A stretch of DNA of 64,000 nt, from positions 795,863 to 859,862 of the forward strand of contig NZ_SHKP01000005.1 of NCBI RefSeq assembly GCF_004217215.1. Direction: 5' to 3'. Both the position numbers and the translations under genes were made by a program. How positions within the stretch are numbered: the first letter of the stretch is position 1; each line of letters begins with the position of its first letter. Of the stretch, positions 46,436-53,364 are shown piece by piece. The DNA is from Rivibacter subsaxonicus. Its GTDB lineage: Bacteria; Pseudomonadota; Gammaproteobacteria; Burkholderiales; Burkholderiaceae_C. The notes beneath the pieces are model-generated. The model saw only the letters and a list, made by a program, of their open reading frames with translations. It did no database searches and was not told the origin of the DNA.

Positions 46436-48969
46436 GGCCGTCCCCCGAGCATGCCCACCATGGCCGGCAGCGCGAGCACCAGTCCGAGCGCGATGAAGGC
46501 CGTCGCCAGCGTGTAGTCGATCCAGAGACGCGTCAGGCGCAGGTCCGTGGACCGCCGCTGCGAGACGAAGCCGGCGCCGATGCGCAGCACGTTGCTGAGC
46601 AGGAACAGCAGGCCGATGCCGGCATGCAGCGCCACGTAGAAAAGCAGCGCCGCGGCGGTCGCGCCCAGCGCATGTTCGCGCGGATGCGGCGTGACGCCGG
46701 CGATCAGCCCCACGACCGCGGCCACGGCGGCGAGCAGTGCGAGCGCCGTCAGGCCGATCGACCCCGATGCACTGCGCCCGACGACGACCGCCTTGAGCGA
46801 GGCGCGGGCCGCCACCGCAGCGACCGCCAGGCCGGCGATGGCGGCCAAGGCCAGCAGCCGGCTCGGCTCGGGCGGCGGCATCGCCTGCCAGTTGGCGCCG
46901 GCGAGCCAGAGGTAGAAGGTGCCGAACACCAGCGCGGTGAACAGCGTGCCGTTGGCCACCAGCGCGCAGATCAGCGACAGCCATGCCGGTGCGCTGCTCA
47001 CCTCGGTGTGCGGCGGCACCTCGACGCCGAGCCCGACAGGCAGCGGGCCATAGTCGCGCCGCAGGCCGGCACGCTGTGCCGCGAGCACGAACAGGCCGAG
47101 CGTGGCCAGCGCCGCCGCGAGCGACAACAGGTAGAACTTGAACAGCAGCGCCAGCACGGCGGCCGCGGTGGCGAGGGCGGTGACCAGCGGCAGGTAGGTC
47201 GGGTTGGGCAGCACGATCAGCTGCTCGGGTTGGCCGGAGCTGGTGTGCACGCCGAGCGCCTCCTGCCAGCCGTTGCGCGTGAAGCCCAGGTAGCCCTCGC
47301 CGCGCGCCAGCGACACGGCGAGTTCGCCCGGTGCCACGCCCTCGGTCCGCGGCCCCACGTGCGGGATCGAGGCAAAGGCATAGGGCGCCGGCGGAATCGG
47401 CATCGCCCACTCGAAGGTCGTGGCGCGCCAGGGATCGCGCCGCGCGCGGCGGCCATGGCGGAGCTGCACCACCAGGTCGATCACCAGCAGGCCGAAGCCG
47501 ATCGTCATCACGAAGCCGCCCACCGAGGACAGCAGGTTGAGCCAGTTCCAGCCCTCGTCGCCGCGGTAGGTGTAGATGCGTCGCGGCATGCCCAGCAGGC
47601 CGGCCAGGTGCATCATGAAGAAGGTCAGGTTGAAGCCGACGAAGATCAGCCAGAACGCGGGCACCGACAGGCGATGCACCGCGGTGCGCCCGGTCAGCAG
47701 CGGCAGCCAGTAGTAGAGCCCGGCGATCATCGGGAAGGCGAGCGCCCCGGCCACGACGTAGTGCATGTGGGCGACGACGAAGTAGGTGTCGTGCGCCTGC
47801 CAGTCGAAGGGCACCATCGCGAGCATCACGCCGGTCAGGCCGCCCATCGCGAACACGAAGAAGAAGCCGAAGACGTAGAGCATCGGCACGTCCCAGCGCG
47901 GCCTGCCGTGCGACAGCGTCGCGAGCCAGGCAAAGATCTGCACCGCCGTCGGCACGGCGACGATCGCCGAGCCGGCCGAGAAGAACGCGAGCGCCAGATG
48001 CGGGATGCCCACGGTGAACATGTGGTGCACCCAGATGCCGAAGCTCAGGAAGGCCAGCGCGATGATCGCGACGACGATCGCCCGGTAGCCGAGCAGCGCC
48101 CGGTTGGCGAAGACCGGGATGATGGTCGACAGCACCGCCGCCATCGGCAGGAAGATGATGTAGACGTCCGGATGGCCGAACAGCCAGAACAGGTGCTGCC
48201 ACAGCAGCGAGTCGCCGCCGCGGGTCGGATCGAAGAACGGCAGGTCGAAGGCGCGCTCGACCTCGAGCAGGATCGAGCCCAGGATCAGCGGCGGAAAGGC
48301 GACGATCATCATCATCGCGGTCACCAGGATGTACCAGCCGAAGATCGGCATCCTGTCGAGCGACATGCCGGGCGCGCGCATCTTGAGGATCGAGACCACG
48401 ATCTCCATCGCGAGCGACAGCGCCGAGATCTCGACGAAGGTGATGCCGAGCAGCCAGACGTCGGAGTTGATGCCGGGGGTGTAGACGCTCGAGCTCAGCG
48501 GCGTGTACATGAACCAGCCGGAGTTGGGCGCCACGCCGCCGATCAGCGACGCGGTGACGATCGTGCCCCCGAACAGGTAGCACCAGTAGCCGTAGGCGGT
48601 CAGGCGCGGAAAGGCGAAGTCGCGCGTACCGAGGATCTTCGGCGTCAGGTAGACGGCGATGCTCTCCACCATCGGAATGGCGAACAGGAACAGCATCATC
48701 GACCCGTGCATGGTGAAGACCTGGTTGTAGGTCTCCGCGTCGAGAAAGCCCGAGTTGGGCGTGGCCAGTTGCACGCGCGTCAGCATGCCGAGCACGCCGG
48801 CGATGACGAAGAACGTGAACGCGGTGACCATCATCCGCACGCCGATGACCGAGTGATTGACGGCGGCAAGGCGCTGCCATCCCGGCCCGGTGGCCCAGAT
48901 CCTGGTCAGTTGGCGGTGCAGCCGCAGCGCGCGGGCTTCCTGCGGCTGGGGGGCGACGGCGCCGCTCAT
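46432..48969 (-). CDS. Haem-copper oxidase, fused subunits I and III, with altered proton channels
   Basis: 845 aa. The subunit I part (about 1-560) keeps the low-spin haem ligand His88 (TMHGS) and His403, high-spin haem His401 (AHMHYVV), CuB ligands His266, His315 and His316, and the cross-link Tyr270. Compared without gaps to Rhodobacter aa3 oxidase, the D-channel Glu286 is Asp268 (GHPDVY), K-channel Lys362 is Gln344 (PTAVQIF), Asn139 is Thr and Asn121 is Val, while Asp132 is kept (Asp117). The C-terminal part (about 650-845) looks like a reduced subunit III. Coupled to coxB (ATGA) and to the 109-aa gene. Probably an alternative, not the housekeeping, oxidase. Confidence 0.88.
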   Translation of the reverse strand: MSGAVAPQPQEARALRLHRQLTRIWATGPGWQRLAAVNHSVIGVRMMVTAFTFFVIAGVLGMLTRVQLATPNSGFLDAETYNQVFTMHGSMMLFLFAIPMVESIAVYLTPKILGTRDFAFPRLTAYGYWCYLFGGTIVTASLIGGVAPNSGWFMYTPLSSSVYTPGINSDVWLLGITFVEISALSLAMEIVVSILKMRAPGMSLDRMPIFGWYILVTAMMMIVAFPPLILGSILLEVERAFDLPFFDPTRGGDSLLWQHLFWLFGHPDVYIIFLPMAAVLSTIIPVFANRALLGYRAIVVAIIALAFLSFGIWVHHMFTVGIPHLALAFFSAGSAIVAVPTAVQIFAWLATLSHGRPRWDVPMLYVFGFFFVFAMGGLTGVMLAMVPFDWQAHDTYFVVAHMHYVVAGALAFPMIAGLYYWLPLLTGRTAVHRLSVPAFWLIFVGFNLTFFMMHLAGLLGMPRRIYTYRGDEGWNWLNLLSSVGGFVMTIGFGLLVIDLVVQLRHGRRARRDPWRATTFEWAMPIPPAPYAFASIPHVGPRTEGVAPGELAVSLARGEGYLGFTRNGWQEALGVHTSSGQPEQLIVLPNPTYLPLVTALATAAAVLALLFKFYLLSLAAALATLGLFVLAAQRAGLRRDYGPLPVGLGVEVPPHTEVSSAPAWLSLICALVANGTLFTALVFGTFYLWLAGANWQAMPPPEPSRLLALAAIAGLAVAAVAARASLKAVVVGRSASGSIGLTALALLAAVAAVVGLIAGVTPHPREHALGATAAALLFYVALHAGIGLLFLLSNVLRIGAGFVSQRRSTDLRLTRLWIDYTLATAFIALGLVLALPAMVGMLGGRP

Positions 48970-49685
48970 TGCTGCCCCTTTGCCGCGGCGCTTGCCTGCG
49001 CCAGCGCGGCGTCAAAGTCCTCCGGTCGATGCACGATCACGGCAAAGCGCATGCGTGCATGGCCCAGGCCGCAGAACTCGTCGCAGATGCCCTCGTAGCG
49101 GCCGGGCCGGTCGGCCTGGATGCGCAGCCGGTTGATCCTTCCGGGCACCGCGTCGACCTTGCCCGCGAAGCGCGGCACCCAGAAGGCATGGATCACGTCC
49201 TTGCTGACCACGACCATGTCGACCGGCGTGCCCGCGGGCAGGAGCAGCACGTTCCTGGTCTCGACGCCGCCTTGCTCGGGATAGCGGAAGGTCCAGTTCC
49301 ACTGCGCCGCCACGGCTTCGATGCGTTGCGGCGGCGCCGAGCCCGGCAGCGGCAGCAGCCGCTCGCCGACGACCAGGCCATAGGCCAGCAGCGGCAGCAG
49401 CACCACCGCCGGCAGCACCAGGCCGCCCAGCACGATCCAGCGCGTCGGTGAAACGCTCGAGCCCCAGCCCGGCCGCCGCACGACCTGGATGAAGAGCCCC
49501 ATCACGAGCAGGAACAGGACGCCGGCGCCGATCAGCATGACCCACCACATCGTGGCGATCGAGGCGGCGGCCGGTCCCGAGGGATCGAGCGTGGACAGCG
49601 GCCCGCTGCAGCCCGGCAGCGCCACGAGCGCCGCCACTTGGGACGCCACCAGCAAGACGCTACGATGGCCGCCGGCTTGCTGCAT
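48966..49685 (-). CDS. Cytochrome c oxidase subunit II with CuA site
   Basis: 239 aa. A lipoprotein-type signal (ALPGC, Cys26) is followed by two membrane helices (about 42-67 and 80-105) and a periplasmic cupredoxin domain. The CuA site is complete: His in KDVIHAFWVPRF, and Cys201-x-Glu203-x-Cys205, His209 and Met212 (CDEFCGLGHARM). The electron-entry Trp is in QWNWTFRYPE. No fused cytochrome c domain. Start ATG 49685; divergent from the DUF2231 gene with only 21 bp between start codons. Its last bases overlap the subunit I start (ATGA). Confidence 0.92.
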   Translation of the reverse strand: MQQAGGHRSVLLVASQVAALVALPGCSGPLSTLDPSGPAAASIATMWWVMLIGAGVLFLLVMGLFIQVVRRPGWGSSVSPTRWIVLGGLVLPAVVLLPLLAYGLVVGERLLPLPGSAPPQRIEAVAAQWNWTFRYPEQGGVETRNVLLLPAGTPVDMVVVSKDVIHAFWVPRFAGKVDAVPGRINRLRIQADRPGRYEGICDEFCGLGHARMRFAVIVHRPEDFDAALAQASAAAKGQQ

Positions 49686-49706
49686 CCGAAGCAAAGGACG
49701 ATCACC

Positions 49707-50216
49707 ATGGCAAACAAGGGCGACGGCACCCGGCCTCACAGCCAGGTCCTGCTCGAGCTGCAGCGGCTCGACGTCGGCTCGGCGGTCGCGCTGGTCGGCC
49801 ATCCGATCCACGTGATGCTGGTTCACTTCCCGGTCGCGTTCGTGGTCGCGACGCTTGGTGTCGATGTCTTCTACTGGTGGTCGGGCGACGCCTTCTGGCT
49901 GCGTGCCGGCCTCTGGTCGGCCGGCGTCGCGTTCTGGAGCGGCGTGGCCGCCAGCATCGTCGGCACCGCCGAGCTGCTGCTGGTGCGCGGCATCCGCCTG
50001 CACGAGGCGAGCTGGTCGCATGCCATCGCCGCGATGACCCTGGTCGCGATCGCCGGCGCCAGCTGGGGCCTGCGGCTGGGCGATCCGGCCTCGGTGCTGC
50101 CGCACGGCCTGGTGCTGTCCGTGCTCGCCTCGGTCATGGTCGGCTTCGCCGGCTGGCACGGGGGCAAGCTGGTGTTCGATCATGGCCTGGGCATCCTGGT
50201 GTCGCCGAAGAACTGA
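49707..50216 (+). CDS. DUF2231-family membrane protein
   Basis: 169 aa. A short polar N-terminus (MANKGDGTRPHSQ) is followed by four hydrophobic segments with GHPIHVMLVHFPVAFVVATL, the hallmark of DUF2231, whose two conserved His may bind haem or metal. ATG 49707 has AAAGGA a suitable distance upstream. It lies inverted inside the oxidase cluster: divergent from subunit II and convergent with the CopD-like gene, whose 3' end it overlaps by 37 bp. Function unknown. Confidence 0.87.
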   Translation: MANKGDGTRPHSQVLLELQRLDVGSAVALVGHPIHVMLVHFPVAFVVATLGVDVFYWWSGDAFWLRAGLWSAGVAFWSGVAASIVGTAELLLVRGIRLHEASWSHAIAAMTLVAIAGASWGLRLGDPASVLPHGLVLSVLASVMVGFAGWHGGKLVFDHGLGILVSPKN

Positions 50217-50692
50217 TGCCACAGGCGTGAGAGCCCGCCGGGCTCGAACAGCTGCACCGCGAACTGGTTCGAGTCGATCTGGGGCTTGGCCAGCACGACC
50301 CAGACGATGGCGACGATCAGCACCGCATAGGTGCCCGACAGCGCCACGAACGACAGGCGGCTGAAGCGCCCCGCGGGCGAGAACAGCTGGTGCACCACGA
50401 GGCCGGCGACCACGTGCAGCATCACCATGATGCCGACCAGCACCATCTTGATGGAGAACCATTCCTCGAAGGTGGCCTGCACGAAGATCAGCGCGGTGCC
50501 GCTGCCGATCGCGACGAAGGCGGCCGGCGACGTGAGCTCCACGTAGACCAGGCGGACGATGCGGTGCAGCCGGTCGAGATCGGGCCCGGCCTCGAGCGCA
50601 CGCCGTTGCCAGAACAGGAAGGGCAAGGCGAGCAGGCCGCCCGACCAGACCGCGATCGTCGCCAGGTGGACGAACTTGAGGAAGGTCGTCAC
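50180..50692 (-). CDS. CopD/HemJ-like membrane protein
   Basis: 170 aa from GTG 50692, which overlaps the ctaG stop (GTGA). About four membrane helices, beginning TTFLKFVHLATIAVWSGGLLALPF with a conserved-looking His, then VKIVRLVYVE-like RIVRLVYVELTSPAAF and KMVLVGIMVMLHVVAGLVVHQL. This pattern fits CopD-domain or HemJ-like proteins, linked to copper handling or haem oxidation. Coupled to a CtaG-like assembly factor, so a role in maturing this oxidase is likely. Its 3' end overlaps the DUF2231 gene on the other strand. Confidence 0.8.
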   Translation of the reverse strand: MTTFLKFVHLATIAVWSGGLLALPFLFWQRRALEAGPDLDRLHRIVRLVYVELTSPAAFVAIGSGTALIFVQATFEEWFSIKMVLVGIMVMLHVVAGLVVHQLFSPAGRFSRLSFVALSGTYAVLIVAIVWVVLAKPQIDSNQFAVQLFEPGGLSRLWHQFFGDTRMPRP

Positions 50693-51414
50693 GGTGCGAC
50701 CTCGACGGGCCGCAGGCTGGCCCAGGCGAGCCAGAGTCCGGTCGCGAGATAGGGCAGCATCGCCGGCACCCACATCAGCAGCCCGGCGAGTTGCTGGTCG
50801 GCGAGCGGCGTGAAGCCCCAGGCCAGGCTGCTCGCGAAGTGCACCGGGTAGAGCGGCACCGACGCAAAGACGATCAGGGCGCCGAGCAGGCCCATCTGCC
50901 CGATGGTCACGGCCAGCGCGACCAGCGCCGGCCCCGATTGCGTCGCCGGCGACAGGATCGCCTGCCACATCAGCCAGGCGCTGCCCAGCAGCGAGAGCTG
51001 CATCAGCCAGTAGGCGGGAACGCTGGCGAGCCCCCATGCGTAGGGACCTGGTGCGTGCCACAGCCACAGAGTGGCCGCATGGACCGCGACCAGCATCGCG
51101 AGCGGGATGGCGCCTGCGCGCCGCTGCGGAAAGGCGAGCGCCAGAAGCGGCGCCACCGCGCTGACGAGGATGACGTGGTGCAGCACGCGCGCCGAGAAGA
51201 GCGCCGATGACAGCGCGCACAGCGGCGAGACGAAGACCACGAGCATCAGCGCGATCGCGCCCCAGCCGGCTCGGGCGTTCGAGGCGCGGCCGCGAGCGAC
51301 CGCGAAGGCCAGCAAGGCGAGTGCTGCGATCAGCAGCGGATCGGCGTTCCAGCGCGTCCAGAACTCGTCCGGGACCGCGGCGGGGCCGCAGTAGGCGATC
51401 CAGGCGTCCTTCAT
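50689..51414 (-). CDS. Cytochrome c oxidase assembly factor, caa3_CtaG family
   Basis: 241 aa with about six to seven membrane helices. Family features: ARVLHHVILVSAVAPLLALA with its paired His, HAATLWLWHAPGPY and the late PLADQQLAGLLMWVPAML. CtaG of this type (Bacillus caa3 family) is needed for formation of active oxidase, probably at the CuB site; it is unrelated to Cox11. Start ATG 51414, divergent from csbD. First gene of a two-gene unit with the CopD-like protein. Confidence 0.88.
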   Translation of the reverse strand: MKDAWIAYCGPAAVPDEFWTRWNADPLLIAALALLAFAVARGRASNARAGWGAIALMLVVFVSPLCALSSALFSARVLHHVILVSAVAPLLALAFPQRRAGAIPLAMLVAVHAATLWLWHAPGPYAWGLASVPAYWLMQLSLLGSAWLMWQAILSPATQSGPALVALAVTIGQMGLLGALIVFASVPLYPVHFASSLAWGFTPLADQQLAGLLMWVPAMLPYLATGLWLAWASLRPVEVAP

Positions 51415-51554
51415 GGCGCGATGTCCCTTTCCCGGTCAGCGACTCGGCAGCGACGCTGCGGCCGCCCTTGGCTGCGCGACGGTCCCACGCGCGCCACCCA
51501 TCGTCAAGCGTAGCAACACCAGCAACGCGCCGGGCTCGCCGCGGCGGCCAGCTC

Positions 51555-51596
51555 CTGTAGGCCTCGACCTACAGCTGAATCAACCCCGGCCTACAG
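51555..51596. repeat. Inverted and direct CCTACAG motifs upstream of csbD
   Basis: CTGTAGG (51555-51561) and CCTACAG (51568-51574) form a 7-bp inverted repeat with a 6-base loop. CCTACAG recurs at 51590-51596, and CCTACG at 51615. Located in the 262-bp divergent spacer of ctaG and csbD; possible operator or promoter elements. Confidence 0.5.
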
Positions 51597-51676
51597 CGCC
51601 AACACTGGCCCCTGCCTACGCTTGGTCCATCGGTTCGACGAATCGATTCTTCTCAACCATCGACGAAGGAAATGCC

Positions 51677-51931
51677 ATGAACTGGGACCGCATCGAAGGC
51701 AACTGGAAGCAACTCACCGGCAAGGTGCAGGAGCAATGGGGCAAGCTCACCAACGACGACCTCGACGTCATCGCGGGCAAGCGCGAACAGATCGTCGGCA
51801 AGATCCAGCAACGCTACGGCGTTGCCAAGGATGTTGCCGAGAAGCAGGTCGACGCCTTCTTCACGCCGCTGGCGAACGGCAAGGACCAGCCGGAGATCGT
51901 CCGCTCGGAAGACATCCGCCGTTTCGGCTGA
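51677..51931 (+). CDS. CsbD-family stress protein
   Basis: 84 aa, small charged helical protein. MNWDRIEGNWKQLTGKVQEQ and LDVIAGKREQIVGKIQQRYG are diagnostic CsbD blocks. The family is induced by general stress in many bacteria, but its biochemical role is unknown. The C-terminal 20 residues (ending EDIRRFG) extend past the usual domain. AAGGA lies 8 bases before the ATG. Confidence 0.93.
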   Translation: MNWDRIEGNWKQLTGKVQEQWGKLTNDDLDVIAGKREQIVGKIQQRYGVAKDVAEKQVDAFFTPLANGKDQPEIVRSEDIRRFG

Positions 51932-52019
51932 GCCTGCTGTTGGCTTCGAACTGCGGCGCCCCGTGCCATGCACGGGGCGCCGCGCTCGCTTGCGCGAAGC
52001 ACGCGGGAACCGAACTGGC

Positions 52020-53222
52020 TCAGCGCGTCGAAATCGGCTTCGCGTCGCCCGGGGTGTGCGCCAAGGGCCACAGCACCCACATGCGCAACGGCTGCTTCAT
52101 GCGGCCTGCAAAGTCCTCGGCGCCCTCGCCCCAGCCCCAGAAGTAGTCGGCACGCGGCGCGCCGGTGATCGCGCTGCCGGTGTCCTGCGCCATCACCAGA
52201 CGCTGCAAGGGGCGCGGCGGTGGCGGGGTCGGCGACCAGGGCTGCGGCTCGGTGCTGTCGATCCACACCGGCGTGCCGTAGGGCACCGCGCGCCTGTCGA
52301 CCGCGATCGAGCGGCCTGGCGTCAGCGCCACGCCCTGGGCCCCGTTCGGGCCGATCGTCGGGTCGGGCAAGGGCTCCTCGCGGAAGAACACGTAGCGCGG
52401 GTTCGAGGCCAGCAGCTCGGGTACCTGGGCCGGGTTGGCGCGTGCCCAGGTGCGGATCGCCGGCCACGAGGCCTGCTCGAGCGTGAACGCGCCGCGCTCG
52501 ACCAGCCAGCGCGCCACCGAGCGGTAGGGCTGATCGTTGCTGCCGGCGTAGGCCACGCGCACGGTCTTGACGCTGCCGTCGGCCTCGGTGATGCGCAGGC
52601 GGCCCGAGCCCTGCACCTGCAGCATCAGCAACTCGAGCGGGTCGGCCAGCCAGGCGATCTCGCGGCCGCGCAGCGCGGCCTGGGCGGCCGGCAGGCGTTC
52701 GATCTCGCTGCGGCTGTACCAGGGCTTGCGCGTGGCGAGATCGGCCGGCGGCGTGTGCAGCGGCACGGCGTAGGCCGCGCTGCGCTTGCGCGAGGCCTGC
52801 ACCTGCGGTTCGAAGTAACCGGTCAGCAGCCCCTCGGCCCGCACATCGCTGCGCCCGGCCGCGGCCTCGACCCGCCACGGCTGCAGCCGCTGTTGCAACC
52901 AGGCCCGCACGCGATTCGCGTCCGGGCTGTCGAGCGCGCGGGCGCTCGCGCAGCTCGGCTCCCAGCCGGGCGCCGGACGGGCGCAGCCGGCCAGCAGTGC
53001 CGGCCAGGCATGCTGCAGCGCGTCGGCCTCCCAGCCCGGCAACTCGTCCCAGCGGGCGGCGCGCCAGACCGCAGCCTCGCGCTGCAACAGCGCGCCCGGC
53101 GCTGCCGGCGCCATCGCTGGCGGGCTGGCGGCGGGCGCCGGTGCCGGGCCGCGCTCGGGCGGCGGCGGCGTGCTGCAGGCGGCCAGCAGCGATGCGCCGA
53201 GCGCCGCTACGATCCGCCGCAT
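52020..53222 (-). CDS. mltA: Membrane-bound lytic murein transglycosylase A
   Basis: 400-aa outer-membrane lipoprotein that cleaves peptidoglycan and forms anhydromuramic ends. Lipobox LLAAC-STPPPP, a Pro/Ala-rich tether, then the MltA domain (GLLTGYFEPQVQASR, LLMLQVQGSGRL) and the 3D-type C-terminal domain with the catalytic Asp in VMAQDTGSAITG and RADYFWGWGEGAEDFAG. The ATG at 53222 gives the signal peptide. Its start codon overlaps that of a small divergent gene (shared CATG). Confidence 0.94.
   Translation of the reverse strand: MRRIVAALGASLLAACSTPPPPERGPAPAPAASPPAMAPAAPGALLQREAAVWRAARWDELPGWEADALQHAWPALLAGCARPAPGWEPSCASARALDSPDANRVRAWLQQRLQPWRVEAAAGRSDVRAEGLLTGYFEPQVQASRKRSAAYAVPLHTPPADLATRKPWYSRSEIERLPAAQAALRGREIAWLADPLELLMLQVQGSGRLRITEADGSVKTVRVAYAGSNDQPYRSVARWLVERGAFTLEQASWPAIRTWARANPAQVPELLASNPRYVFFREEPLPDPTIGPNGAQGVALTPGRSIAVDRRAVPYGTPVWIDSTEPQPWSPTPPPPRPLQRLVMAQDTGSAITGAPRADYFWGWGEGAEDFAGRMKQPLRMWVLWPLAHTPGDAKPISTR
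53208..53213 (+). promoter_or_regulatory. Possible -10 box of the 43-aa membrane protein gene
   Basis: TACGAT followed by seven bases and then ATG 53221. It lies within the first codons of mltA (opposite strand) and would give a leaderless message. Confidence 0.3.
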
Positions 53223-53352
53223 GACCCTGCTGTTGCTCGAAGCTCTTGGCGCACTGGCGCTGCTCATCTTCATCGTCTGGTGGACCATGTTCTCGGGCCG
53301 CAAGCGCGGCGAGCGGCCGGACGCGGGCGACGATCCTCGACCCGAGGACTGA
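53221..53352 (+). CDS. 43-aa single-helix membrane protein, start overlapping mltA start
   Basis: MTLLLLEALGALALLIFIVW begins the product; a helix (residues 3-22) is followed by a basic stop-transfer patch (GRKRGER) and an acidic tail (DAGDDPRPED). Orientation should be N-out/C-in. There is no ribosome site, but TACGAT seven bases upstream suggests leaderless expression. The ATG shares three bases with the divergent mltA ATG. Convergent with the Gcr-family gene after 12 bp. Composition and topology look coding, but it is short. Confidence 0.55.
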   Translation: MTLLLLEALGALALLIFIVWWTMFSGRKRGERPDAGDDPRPED

Positions 53353-53364
53353 GCCGGCTGTTCC

